From Haloechinothrix halophila YIM 93223 (GTDB lineage: Bacteria; Actinomycetota; Actinomycetes; Mycobacteriales; Pseudonocardiaceae), in contig NZ_KI632509.1 in NCBI RefSeq assembly GCF_000504245.1, positions 867,723-931,722 on the forward strand: a stretch of DNA of 64,000 nucleotides, written 5' to 3'. Positions within the stretch are counted from its first letter, which is position 1; every line of letters starts with the position of its first letter. Of this stretch, positions 27,126-35,888 are shown piece after piece. Made by a program: the position numbers and the translations under genes. Under the pieces are notes generated by a model. The model saw only the letters and a program-made list of their open reading frames with translations. It did no database searches and was not told the DNA's origin.

Positions 27126-27536
27126 TTAACTGCCGGTGTTCACGAGTTCGCCGAGCAGATCACGGACGCGGGTGTCGATGTCGTCGCGGATTCGGCGCAC
27201 GGTGTCGACGTCCTGGCCCGCGGGGTCGTCGAGCTGCCAGTCGAGGTAGCGCTTGCCGGGGAAGACGGGGCACGCGTCGCCACACCCCATGGTGATGACG
27301 ACGTCGGATGCCTCGACCGCGTCGGTGGTCAGTGGCTTGGGGAACGCCGTGGACAAGTCGAGGCCGAGTTCGGCCATGACCTCGATGACCGCGGGGTTGA
27401 CGCTGTCGGCGGGTGCGGAGCCCGCGGAGCGGACGAGCACGCGACCGTCGGCGTGGTGGTCGAGCAGGGCCGCCGCCATCTGGGATCGGCCCGCGTTATG
27501 CACGCAGACGAACAACACTTCGGGGACGTCGGTCAC
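27126..27536 (-). CDS. arsC: Arsenate reductase (low-molecular-weight phosphatase fold)
   Basis: 136 aa. The P-loop CVHNAGRSQMA (C-x5-R) near the N-terminus and MGCGDACPVFPGKRYLDWQLDDP are the ArsC pattern of the LMW-PTPase type. It reduces arsenate to arsenite for export. In Actinomycetota the electrons may come from mycothiol/mycoredoxin or thioredoxin. The GTG start overlaps the acr3 stop (GTGA). Last gene of arsR-acr3-arsC. Confidence 0.95.
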   Translation of the reverse strand: MTDVPEVLFVCVHNAGRSQMAAALLDHHADGRVLVRSAGSAPADSVNPAVIEVMAELGLDLSTAFPKPLTTDAVEASDVVITMGCGDACPVFPGKRYLDWQLDDPAGQDVDTVRRIRDDIDTRVRDLLGELVNTGS

Positions 27537-28660
27537 GGTGCTTCCTCTACTCGTTCTGGCACTCGGGCGGGTTCAGGGGAGGGTGCCGTCTGGAAGCGAC
27601 GGCGCAGCGCCAGCGAGACGTAGACCAGTGCGACCAGTACGGGTACCTCGATCAGCGGGCCGACGACCCCGGCGAGGGCTTGGCCGCTGGTTGCGCCGAA
27701 GGTCGCGATGGCGACCGCGATGGCCAGCTCGAAGTTGTTACCCGCCGCGGTGAACGCGAGCGTCGTGGTGCGTTCGTAGTTCAGTCCCGCCGCCTTGCCG
27801 AGGGCGTACGAACCCGCCCACATGATCGCGAAGTAGGCCAGCAGCGGTAGCGCGATGCGGGCGACGTCGAACGGCTGGCTGGTGACCTGCTCGCCTTGCA
27901 GGGCGAACAGCACCACGATGGTGAACAACAGCCCGTACAGCGCGGTCGGGCCGATCCTTGGCAGGAAGGTGTTTTCGTACCAGGCGCGCCCCTTGGTCCG
28001 TTCGCCGATGCGACGGGAGAGGTAGCCGGCGAGCAGCGGGATGCCGAGGAAAATCAGCACGCTCTTGGCGATCTGCCAGCCCGAGACGGCCAGGTCCGTT
28101 GTGGGCAGACCGAGCCAGCCGGGCAGCACCATCAGGTAGAACCAGCCCAGCGCGCCGAAGGCGATGACCTGGAAGATGGAGTTCAGTGCGACCAGCACGG
28201 CGGCCGCTTCCCGGTCGCCGCGGGCGAGGTCGTTCCAGATGATCACCATGGCGATGCAGCGGGCGAGGCCGACGATGATCAGGCCGGTGCGGTATTCGGG
28301 CAGATCGGGCAACAGCAGCCAGGCCAGCGCGAACATCAGCGCCGGGCCGAGGACCCAGTTCAGCACCAGCGAGGACCACAGCAGTGTGCGGTCGCTGGTG
28401 ACCGAATCGAGCCGGTCGTAGCGGACCTTGGCCAGCACCGGGTACATCATCACGAGTAGGCCGAGCGCGATAGGCAGCGAGATGCCGTCGATGCTGAAGG
28501 CGTTGAGCGCGGCGTCGAAGCCCGGGATCCAGCGCCCGGCCAGCAGTCCGGCGACGATCGCGGCGCCGATCCACAGCGGCAGGAAGCGGTCGAGTGTGGA
28601 CAGTTTGGCGACGACGCTCTCGGGGTCTGCGTGCGCGGTGTCCGCCGCCGGGGTGCTCAT
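27533..28660 (-). CDS. acr3: Arsenite efflux transporter Acr3
   Basis: 375 aa, about ten helices of the bile acid:sodium symporter superfamily. Acr3 motifs: YPVLAKVRYD, GLARCIAMVIIWNDLA (essential Cys) and TLAFTAAGNNFELAIAVAIA. It exports arsenite across the plasma membrane. Translationally coupled on both sides: its ATG overlaps the arsR stop and its stop overlaps the arsC start. Confidence 0.95.
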   Translation of the reverse strand: MSTPAADTAHADPESVVAKLSTLDRFLPLWIGAAIVAGLLAGRWIPGFDAALNAFSIDGISLPIALGLLVMMYPVLAKVRYDRLDSVTSDRTLLWSSLVLNWVLGPALMFALAWLLLPDLPEYRTGLIIVGLARCIAMVIIWNDLARGDREAAAVLVALNSIFQVIAFGALGWFYLMVLPGWLGLPTTDLAVSGWQIAKSVLIFLGIPLLAGYLSRRIGERTKGRAWYENTFLPRIGPTALYGLLFTIVVLFALQGEQVTSQPFDVARIALPLLAYFAIMWAGSYALGKAAGLNYERTTTLAFTAAGNNFELAIAVAIATFGATSGQALAGVVGPLIEVPVLVALVYVSLALRRRFQTAPSPEPARVPERVEEAP

Positions 28661-29016
28661 GCCGTGACCACCGGCGTCGCGTCGCCCACCAGCGCCGTGG
28701 AAAGGCGCCGCAGCGCGTCGAGGTCCGCCCGGTAGTACACCCAGGTGCCGCGCCGCTCGCTCGTCACCAGTCCGACCTGGCGCAGCACCTTGAGGTGGTG
28801 CGAGATCGTGGGTTGGCTGAGCTCGAACGCACCCGAGAGGTCGCACACGCAGACCTCGCCGCCCGCGTGGGACGCGATCAGCGACAGCAGCCGTAGCCGC
28901 ACCGGGTCGGCCAGTGCTTTGACCGTGCGGGCCAGGTCGGTGGCCTGCTCCTGGGTCAGGGGCTCCGCGATCAGCGGCGGAGAGCAGGATTCGGTAGTCT
29001 CCGATTGATTCGACAC
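28657..29016 (-). CDS. arsR: ArsR-family arsenic repressor
   Basis: 119 aa. Winged helix with metalloid-sensing motif EVCVCDLSGAFELSQPTISHHLKVL (Cys-x-Cys in the recognition-helix region). It represses its own operon until arsenite binds. GTG start 29016. TATAGA immediately upstream (29020-29025, minus strand) looks like a -10 element, so the message is probably leaderless. The TGTCAATATAGACA dyad overlapping that -10 is a likely operator. Confidence 0.93.
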   Translation of the reverse strand: MSNQSETTESCSPPLIAEPLTQEQATDLARTVKALADPVRLRLLSLIASHAGGEVCVCDLSGAFELSQPTISHHLKVLRQVGLVTSERRGTWVYYRADLDALRRLSTALVGDATPVVTA

Positions 29017-29117
29017 ATGTCTATATTGACAGCCGTCGATACTGAGTACAATGGACCCCGGAGTGACGGCGATCTCATGACGGCTCGGCCCAGTCGTACC
29101 TGGCGATGCGAGCGCGG

Positions 29118-29780
29118 TCAGATCTCGTCGGAGTTGTACCCCGGCATCTTCCCGGTGGCGACGAAGACCATCCGGTTCGCGACGGACACGGCGTGATCGC
29201 CGTAGCGCTCGTAGAACCGGCCGAGCAGCGTGGTGTCGACGGCCGCCGCGACGCCGTGCTGCCAGTTCTTGTCCATGATCACCGTGAACAGGTGGCGGTG
29301 GATGTCGTCCATCTCGTCATCCGCGATGTCGAGCGAACGGGCGGCGTCGACGTCGCGGGTGTGGATGACGTCCTCGGCCTGCCTGGCGAGCCGGACAGCG
29401 AGCTTGCCCATCTCGGAGAAGTACGGCGCGACCTCTTCAGGCAGCACCGGCTCTGGGTGTCGCCTGCGGGCCGCGCGCGCGACGTGCAGCGCGAGGTCAC
29501 CCATCCGTTCGAGACTCTCCGCGGCGTGAATCGCGGCGAGCACCGTGCGCAGGTCCGTCGCGACGGGCGCCTGCAGGGCGAGCAGCGCGTACGCCTGCTC
29601 CTCACAGCGGGCACGGGCATCATCGATCTTCTGATCGTCGGTGATGACCTGTTCGGCCAGCGGCAGGTTGGTCTCGAGCAGCGATGTCGTGGCGCGTTCC
29701 ATCGCCACCGCGGCCATGCCGCACATCTCGGCCAGCTTGTCCGCCAGCCGTTCCAGCTCTACGTGATATGCCTCGCGCAT
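29118..29780 (-). CDS. phoU: Phosphate-signalling protein PhoU
   Basis: 220 aa, two repeated three-helix bundles with the PhoU metal motifs DDQKIDDARARCEEQ and DDEMDDIHRHLF. It links Pst transport to the PhoR/PhoP two-component system and represses the Pho response in high phosphate. It is separated from pstSCAB by the arsenic operon. Confidence 0.95.
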   Translation of the reverse strand: MREAYHVELERLADKLAEMCGMAAVAMERATTSLLETNLPLAEQVITDDQKIDDARARCEEQAYALLALQAPVATDLRTVLAAIHAAESLERMGDLALHVARAARRRHPEPVLPEEVAPYFSEMGKLAVRLARQAEDVIHTRDVDAARSLDIADDEMDDIHRHLFTVIMDKNWQHGVAAAVDTTLLGRFYERYGDHAVSVANRMVFVATGKMPGYNSDEI

Positions 29781-29859
29781 GGGTTCACTGTACGTCGGTC
29801 GTGTCTACCGTGCCGTAGCGGTGAGATGAACCGATGGTGAATCAGGGGCGCGGGTGGGC

Positions 29860-31701
29860 TCAGGGATTGCCCGTTTGCTGTTGCAACGTGCTGTCGTCGG
29901 CACGTGCCGTGGTTTCCGGACCGCCGTTGCCCTGCTGCTGCTCCGGTTCCTCTCCCGGCAGCGGGGTGTCGTTGATCAGCGCTTGGAAGATCATGTCGGC
30001 GCCTTCCTGCATCAGCACCTCGTTTCCCCGTTCATTGGCGTAGCCGGTGGTCGGCAGGGTCAAGAACGAGATGGTGCCGGTGTTGAGGCCCTTCATCGAC
30101 TGCGCGAGCGTGAGCATCTGGTCGACGCCGATGTTCTCGCCGACCGTCGCATTGGCGAAGGCGTTGACGAAGCCGGTCAGCTTGCCCGGGTTCATCAACA
30201 CGTCCTGGGACATCGCCTTGCGTAGCAGCGCGCCGATGAACTGCTGCTGGCGCTGCATTCGCCCGTAGTCGGATGTCGGGTCGCCCTGCACCTTCCTGGC
30301 GCGCACGAACTGCAGCGCCTTGTCGCCATGCAGCGGTAGGGGGCCGGCCTTGGTCGCGATCGTGCCGAGTTCGCCGTCGATGATGGGGCCTTCTGCCTTG
30401 ACCGTGACGCCGCCGACCGCGTCGACCATGTGCTTGAAGCCCTGGAAGTCGATGCTGACGAAGTGGTTCATCCGCATCCCGCTGAGCTGCTGGACCAGTT
30501 TGGTGACGCAGCGCGGGCCACCGACGGCGTAGGCCGTGTTGAGCTTGACCGGGTGTGCTTCCGGCACGACCTCGTCGGTGTACTCACGGGTGTTCGGGTC
30601 CCAGCGATTGCACGCGGGGCGAGTGACTTCGAGGTCACGCGGGAACGACACGACGACGGCGCGGCCCCGGTCCTTGGGGACGTGCGCCAGCAGCACCGCG
30701 TCCGACCTAGCGCCTTGCACACCGGGCACTTCCTGCGCCGCCCCCGCCCTGGTGTCTGACCCGACGATGAGGAAATTCTCGTCGCCGAGCTGGGCTGGCG
30801 CGTCCTTGATGTCGGCCGAGTTGACGTCGAGCGCCGCGACCTGATCGAACTTCGAGTTGTACCAAGTCTTCATGCCCCAGGCGCCGCCCGTTGCGACGAA
30901 GACGAGCGTCGCGAGTAGACCGACGGCAGCTTTGGTGAGCTGGACCGACCGCTTGTCGAGGCGCACACGTTTCTCCCGCAGCCGGGTGGCGGGCTTCTCC
31001 TCGTCGTCGTAGCGAACCTTGACCTGTTTCGACGCCGCGGTGTCCGCTTCGACGGCGGGCATCTGCTCGGTCTCCGCGTTGCGCCATTCCCGTGTGTTGA
31101 CGCCCCCGCGCGCATTGTTGGAGCCCGCGAGCGCGGCGGCGATGGGGCGCTCGCGCTGCCGATGCGGTGGTGGCGGACCAGAATCCGGTGGGGTTCGCGG
31201 GCCGGGGCCGGACGGTTCTTGCGGTGGCTGCGGACGCTCTCGCGTGACATCTCGCGGTGGCTGGTCCTGCGGCGGGCGAGGACGAGGACTACGCGGCTGC
31301 GGTGGCTGGGGCCCGCGCTGCGGTGGTTGGGGCCCGCGCCGGTCCAGTGTCTCGCCGCCCTGCGGGGCCTGCCGGTGTTGTTGTTGCGGTTGCCTGCGTG
31401 GTGGCGCCTGCTGAGCTTCGTTCCGTTGCGGGTGGCGCGGCGGCTGCGGTGGCTGGGGCCTGCGCGGACGTGGAGGTGGCTGGCGTGCGCCCGGTGGTGG
31501 TTGCTGCGGTGGGCGTTGCTGCGCTTGCCCTGGCGGCGCTTGACGTTGGCCTGACGGTCCCGGTGGCGCTTGGCGTTGGCCTGACGGTCCCGGTGGCGCT
31601 TGGCGTTGGCCTGACGGTCCCGGTGGCGCTTGGCGTTGGCCTGGCTGCGGCGGTTGGTAGCGGGGAGAATCACGGTGAGGCGCGCGTTGGTCGTCGTGCA
31701 C
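29860..31701 (-). CDS. LytR-CpsA-Psr (LCP) cell-wall glycopolymer ligase with long Pro/Gln-rich N-terminus
   Basis: About 613 aa. Residues 1-170 are a Pro/Gln/Arg-rich disordered cytoplasmic region containing perfect decapeptide repeats of GQRQAPPGPS. One membrane helix near residue 260 (LTKAAVGLLATLVFVATGG) follows. The LCP domain (about 300-480) has LIVGSDTRAG, RSDAVLLAHVPKDRGRAVVV and VSFPRDLEV, with conserved Arg/Asp. LCP enzymes attach arabinogalactan-like polymers to peptidoglycan. GTG 31701 is preceded by GGGAGG at short spacing; ATG 31713 is an alternative. Confidence 0.9.
   Translation of the reverse strand: MHDDQRAPHRDSPRYQPPQPGQRQAPPGPSGQRQAPPGPSGQRQAPPGPSGQRQAPPGQAQQRPPQQPPPGARQPPPRPRRPQPPQPPRHPQRNEAQQAPPRRQPQQQHRQAPQGGETLDRRGPQPPQRGPQPPQPRSPRPRPPQDQPPRDVTRERPQPPQEPSGPGPRTPPDSGPPPPHRQRERPIAAALAGSNNARGGVNTREWRNAETEQMPAVEADTAASKQVKVRYDDEEKPATRLREKRVRLDKRSVQLTKAAVGLLATLVFVATGGAWGMKTWYNSKFDQVAALDVNSADIKDAPAQLGDENFLIVGSDTRAGAAQEVPGVQGARSDAVLLAHVPKDRGRAVVVSFPRDLEVTRPACNRWDPNTREYTDEVVPEAHPVKLNTAYAVGGPRCVTKLVQQLSGMRMNHFVSIDFQGFKHMVDAVGGVTVKAEGPIIDGELGTIATKAGPLPLHGDKALQFVRARKVQGDPTSDYGRMQRQQQFIGALLRKAMSQDVLMNPGKLTGFVNAFANATVGENIGVDQMLTLAQSMKGLNTGTISFLTLPTTGYANERGNEVLMQEGADMIFQALINDTPLPGEEPEQQQGNGGPETTARADDSTLQQQTGNP
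31551..31640. repeat. Three perfect 30-bp tandem repeats inside the LCP gene
   Basis: The 30-bp unit starting at 31551, 31581 and 31611 is identical in all three copies and encodes the decapeptide GQRQAPPGPS in the cytoplasmic N-terminal tail. The identity at DNA level points to recent expansion or slippage. Confidence 0.95.
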
Positions 31702-31976
31702 CGAGCCTCCCATCGTGAGTCAAGCGGCCGTGGTCCCCGCTGTCGCGCCATGGCAATGAGGAACGTGTTGTTCTGACAACATCCCGCCCTCGGAGTGTGC
31801 CGTTATCGTACGGATATGACGTGATTGAGGGAACACACTTGGGTGATAAGTGCAGCGGTGCGTAGATAATTTGCGGTGAAATGCGCGCCCGTCCAGGGGA
31901 TATTGCTCCGGACGGAGTAACCCGATCGGCTAAGTAATTGCGTTCGGTTGCCGTAATGGCAGCGCCGCCGACGTTC

Positions 31977-32822
31977 TCAGCGGCAGTTGTCGTCCAGACC
32001 CGCGATTCGGATCGCGCCGCTTCTGCGGTAGGCGACGACATTCCGCCCCGCTCGCTTCGCGGCGTATAGCAGGTCGTCGGCGCGGCGCAGCTGCCATTCC
32101 GCGTCGCGCCGAGGTAGCTCCCAGCCGGGCCGGTGGACCAGCCCCGCGCTGATCGTGACGACAAGGCCCCGCACGATGTTGGACCAGTTGTGCTCCGCGA
32201 CGCGTACCCGCGCGCGTTCCAGCGTCGTGACTGCGAGCCACGGGCTGGCCTCGGGCAGCACGAGCACGAACTCCTCGCCGCCGTAGCGTGCGCAGAACGA
32301 CCCTGCGGGCAGGTCCGCCTGCAACAAGGCCACGACCTGCTGCAGCACCCTGTCCCCGACGACGTGGCCGTGGGTGTCGTTTACTTGCTTGAAGTGGTCG
32401 AGATCGACGATCGCGACGGCGATGCCCTTGCCGTCGCGAGGTTGTTCCGCGAGCAGTACATCCAGCTTCTGGTCCAGGTAGCGGCGGTTGTACGACGCGG
32501 TGAGTGCGTCCCGCAGGCTCGCGTCGACAGCCTCTGCGTGTGCCCGCCTGAGTTCGTCGACCTGTCGCTGGTATTGCTCCGGGATGATCGGCGTGACGTT
32601 CTGGGTGTCCCGCGCGAGCCGTAGCGCTTCGGTCAGATGCGAGTAGGCGAGCCGCCACTTGCCCTGTGTGGCGAGTACCTGCGCGATGGACTGGTGCATG
32701 TCGACCAGTTCGGTCGTGTCATGTGGTTCGCTGATGAGGTCGACGTCGATTGGCTGGGAACGTGTGGACGCGCCAATCTCGCTGGGGCGCCAGATCGAAT
32801 GCGTGTCCAGTTGATTCGTCAC
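31977..32822 (-). CDS. GGDEF-domain diguanylate cyclase
   Basis: 281 aa from GTG 32822 (GGAG 9 nt upstream). The helical N-terminal part (about 1-110) contains a TPR-like segment (MHQSIAQVLATQGKWRLAYSHL) and a coiled stretch. The GGDEF domain (about 115-270) has active site ARYGGEEFVLVLPEA and DLDHFKQVNDTHGH, so synthesis of c-di-GMP is expected. No RxxD inhibitory site is seen at the usual place 5 residues upstream. The short soluble form without a sensor suggests input through the N-terminal helices. Confidence 0.88.
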   Translation of the reverse strand: MTNQLDTHSIWRPSEIGASTRSQPIDVDLISEPHDTTELVDMHQSIAQVLATQGKWRLAYSHLTEALRLARDTQNVTPIIPEQYQRQVDELRRAHAEAVDASLRDALTASYNRRYLDQKLDVLLAEQPRDGKGIAVAIVDLDHFKQVNDTHGHVVGDRVLQQVVALLQADLPAGSFCARYGGEEFVLVLPEASPWLAVTTLERARVRVAEHNWSNIVRGLVVTISAGLVHRPGWELPRRDAEWQLRRADDLLYAAKRAGRNVVAYRRSGAIRIAGLDDNCR

Positions 32823-33127
32823 GTTCTGCTCCAGTCGGTGCGTGCCGTGTTTCGCGCGTCCGCCACCCCGTGAGGGATGTGTTGCCGCGCTGCCGTGCAC
32901 GTGGCGGCCTTCGCGGTCGCCGCCCTGCGGTGGCTGGACGATCCCCCGCCACCTTGTGCCACGACTTGGTTGTCGTCGGGTAGGACCGTCGTCTTGAGAC
33001 GACGGGACGACTAGTGGCGGAATATCACTCGATTGGCGGGCAACCTTTGTGGGAGTCGTGAACACGCCAGCTTGAACTTTATATCCAAGGGCTTGATTTC
33101 TGGGTCGTACTGGCGTGTCGGCTGGCC
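32823..33127. other. Intergenic stretch between dus and GGDEF genes
   Basis: 305 bp with no convincing gene on either strand. It must hold the promoter of the GGDEF gene. No clear terminator for dus or other structured element was recognised. Confidence 0.5.
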
Positions 33128-34300
33128 TTAGCCCCCGCTGTGCATCATGTCCGCACCGGCCGGGACGCACGGGTCGTCCGGGTCGTCCAGCCAGCCGTGC
33201 GGGAGGGTGACCTTGCCAGGTGAGCCCTGCCGCCCACGGGGTCCGGTCGCCGCCGCGGGGAACGGCGCGTCGTGGTCGAGCTGGGTGATCAGCTCGTCCA
33301 GCTCGGCCAGGCTGGTGATCATGGCGAACTTGCGGCGCAGCTCGGAGCCGACTGGGAAGCCCATGAAGTACCAGGCCATGTGTTTGCGCAGGTCACGCAT
33401 TGCCTTGTCGTGGCCGTCGTGCTCGACGAGCAGTTCGGCGTGCCGCCGCAGGACCCGCGCGACCTCGCCGAGGTTCGGCCCCTCCGGCACCGGCTGACCG
33501 GCGAAGGCGGCCTCAAGCTCTCCGAACAACCACGGTCGCCCGAGGCACCCGCGACCCACGACGACACCGTCGCAGCCAGTCTCGGCGACCATGCGCAGCG
33601 CGTCGTCCGCGGTGAAGATGTCGCCGTTGCCCAGCACGGGAATCGACGTCACCGCCTCCTTGAGTCGCGCGATGGCCGACCAGTCGGCCTCGCCGGAGTA
33701 GCGCTGGGCCGCGGTGCGCGCGTGCAACGCGACGGACGCCGCGCCCTCGGCCTCGGCGATGCGGCCAGCGTCGAGGTAGGTGTGGTGCTCGTCGTCGATA
33801 CCGACGCGGAACTTGACCGTGAACGGCGCGCCGTACGGCTCTGCCGCTGCCACCGACGCCTTGACGATGTCGCCGAACAGCCTGCGCTTGTACGGCAGTG
33901 CCGCGCCGCCGCCCTTGCGTGTCACTTTCGCGACCGGGCAGCCGAAGTTGGCATCGATGTGATCGGCGAGCCCCTCACCGAGGACGATCTTGACCGCCTC
34001 GCGCATGGTGTTCGGGTCGACGCCGTAGAGCTGCATTGATCTCGGGTACTCGCCCGGCGCGAAGCTCATCATGTGCATCGTGCCTGGATGACGCTCGACG
34101 ACAGCGCGTGCGGTGATCATCTCGCACACGTACAGCCCCGCGCCGTAGGACTGGCAGAGCTGCCGGAACGCGCGGTTGGTGATCCCGGCCATCGGAGCGA
34201 GCACGACTGGCGGGTCGACCTCGAACGGGCCGATTCGCAGCGATGACGTCGTAGCAGGCACGTCCTCCAGGCTAACTGGCGTGGCTCCGCACGTGTGCAC
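33128..34300 (-). CDS. dusB: tRNA-dihydrouridine synthase
   Basis: 390 aa FMN enzyme that reduces uridines in tRNA D-loops. TIM barrel with VVLAPMAGITNRAFRQLC, the catalytic ANFGCPVAKVTRKGGGAAL (Cys), VKFRVGID, HARTAAQRYSG and IPVLGNGDIF, then VGRGCLGRPWLF. GTG 34300 is preceded by AGGAGG at 6 nt. Belongs to the nifR3/DusB branch. Confidence 0.93.
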   Translation of the reverse strand: MHTCGATPVSLEDVPATTSSLRIGPFEVDPPVVLAPMAGITNRAFRQLCQSYGAGLYVCEMITARAVVERHPGTMHMMSFAPGEYPRSMQLYGVDPNTMREAVKIVLGEGLADHIDANFGCPVAKVTRKGGGAALPYKRRLFGDIVKASVAAAEPYGAPFTVKFRVGIDDEHHTYLDAGRIAEAEGAASVALHARTAAQRYSGEADWSAIARLKEAVTSIPVLGNGDIFTADDALRMVAETGCDGVVVGRGCLGRPWLFGELEAAFAGQPVPEGPNLGEVARVLRRHAELLVEHDGHDKAMRDLRKHMAWYFMGFPVGSELRRKFAMITSLAELDELITQLDHDAPFPAAATGPRGRQGSPGKVTLPHGWLDDPDDPCVPAGADMMHSGG

Positions 34301-34350
34301 GGTGGGCCTCCTACCTGCGGCGAACCCTCTGCCGGGCTTACCGTCGAATC

Positions 34351-34875
34351 ATGGCGCTCGGGGTGTGTCTGCTGTTCGACGGGAAGTCGCAGCGGGCGGT
34401 CAGGAACCTCTGGGACCGCATCGAGTCCGAGGGTGTGCCGACGCTGCGCTCGCACACCCACGGCATGCACCACCCGCACCTGAGTTACGTGGTGTTGCTG
34501 CACTGGGACGCGGATAAGGTGCGCGGCGCCGTCGATGACCTTCCCGGTCATGAGCCGTTCGAGTTGACCTTCGACGCGCTTGGCTCCTTCCGGCGGGGAC
34601 GGGTGTGCCTGGTGCCCGCCGTCCCGAACGGCCTTGTCGAGCGGCAGCAACGAGTGGTCGAAGCGACGCGGGGCACCGGCGCCGTTGTGCACAAACATTA
34701 CGAGGTCGACCGTTGGCTCCCGCATCTGTCGCTGGCGAACCGGGCACGGCTGGACACGCTGCCCGCGATAGCCGCCGTGATCTACGACGTCCTGCCGCTG
34801 ACCGTGCGCATCAACCGCGCCGCGTTGATCGACAGCTCGACCGGGCGGGTATGGCCGCTGGCGAGGTTGCCGTGA
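34351..34875 (+). CDS. 2'-5' RNA ligase superfamily (2H phosphoesterase) protein
   Basis: 174 aa. Two H-x-S motifs (HPHLSYVVLLHW and WLPHLSLANR) define the 2H phosphoesterase fold. It probably acts on 2',3'-cyclic phosphates or RNA ends; substrate unknown. Divergent from dusB, 50 bp apart. Confidence 0.85.
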   Translation: MALGVCLLFDGKSQRAVRNLWDRIESEGVPTLRSHTHGMHHPHLSYVVLLHWDADKVRGAVDDLPGHEPFELTFDALGSFRRGRVCLVPAVPNGLVERQQRVVEATRGTGAVVHKHYEVDRWLPHLSLANRARLDTLPAIAAVIYDVLPLTVRINRAALIDSSTGRVWPLARLP

Positions 34876-34914
34876 ACGGTGTTTTGCCGGGCTGGTTGGG
34901 AGGTATACGCCGCC

Positions 34915-35379
34915 ATGACGGAAGCTGACCATCACCACCATCACGAGTCAGAGCACCAGCGGCTGACCCGCAACGTCGCCGAGCTCCTTGGCGAACTGCG
35001 CGTCGCGCAGGCCGGGGTGCAGATTCTGTTCGGTTTTCTCCTTGCCGTCGTGTTCACTCGGACGTTTCAGGACATCGGCACGTTCGAGAAGTCGTTGCAC
35101 CTGGTGGCGGTCGTGCTTGCCGTGCTCTCGACGGCGTTGTTGAGCGCGCCCGCCGCGTGGCACCGAGTGCTGTTCCGCGCCGGACGTCGGCCCGAGATCC
35201 TGCGCCGGGGCAACCGTCTGGTGCTGGTCGGCCTCGGCTGCCTTGCCTGTGCGGTCGTCGTGACCGTCGCGCTGATCGGCAAGGTCGTGTTCGGCACGCT
35301 GGCGATGAGCTTGCTGGCGGCTGGTGCCGCGCTTGCGTTCGCGTACCTGTGGTTCGTCGCACCGTGGCGGCTGCGATAG
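34915..35379 (+). CDS. DUF6328 membrane protein
   Basis: 154 aa from ATG 34915 (GGGAGGTATACGCCGCC upstream). A natural His-rich N-terminus (HHHHHESEHQ) comes before four membrane helices (GVQILFGFLLAVVFTRTF opens the first). Match to the actinobacterial DUF6328 family by the LNELRVAQAGVQILFGFL-like segment. Function unknown. Confidence 0.8.
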   Translation: MTEADHHHHHESEHQRLTRNVAELLGELRVAQAGVQILFGFLLAVVFTRTFQDIGTFEKSLHLVAVVLAVLSTALLSAPAAWHRVLFRAGRRPEILRRGNRLVLVGLGCLACAVVVTVALIGKVVFGTLAMSLLAAGAALAFAYLWFVAPWRLR

Positions 35380-35433
35380 GTGGGCGCCGCTCGGGCACGC
35401 TGCGCTGTTGCCCAGCGCGACTGCTGCACGACG

Positions 35434-35649
35434 TTACTCGGGTTCTTCGAGCCGGAAGCCGACCTTCATTCCCACCTGGAAGTGTCCGACGTCGCCGTCG
35501 GCGATGTGCCCCCTGATCTCGGTGACCTCGAACCAGTCGAGTCCGCGCAATGTCTGCGACGCGCGACGAATGCCGCCCCGGATGGCGTCGTCCAGGCTTT
35601 CGCTGGACGAGCCGACGATCTCGCTGACGCGGTAGGTGTGGTCGGCCAT
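35434..35649 (-). CDS. Dodecin
   Basis: 71 aa. It matches dodecins throughout: HTYRVSEIVGSSSESLDDAI, then LRGLDWFEVTEIRGHI and FQVGMKVGFRLE. Forms a dodecameric shell that binds flavins (and CoA in bacteria) for storage. The Trp in LDWFEV is the flavin-stacking residue. Confidence 0.95.
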   Translation of the reverse strand: MADHTYRVSEIVGSSSESLDDAIRGGIRRASQTLRGLDWFEVTEIRGHIADGDVGHFQVGMKVGFRLEEPE

Positions 35650-35888
35650 GGTGGATGTCCTCCTCGGTGCTGTTCGGTGTGCCTTGGTTCTGTTCGGTGT
35701 GCGGTTGACTGCGTGGTGCCGGGCACGGCGGGCCGCGTGGCACCGGAAGGCACCGCGAGTCCTACGTGCCGCGACGATGTCGCGACAGTGCAGCGATGGT
35801 GTCTTTCGCTGCATGGCGCGGCGTCATTGTCCGCCTACAGACGGGCGGCGCGCATCGTGAACAGACGTGCGGCGGTGCCGCGCGCTGT

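Noticed and set aside
31551-31640. CRISPR array
   Set aside because: The repeats are contiguous without spacers and in frame within the LCP gene.
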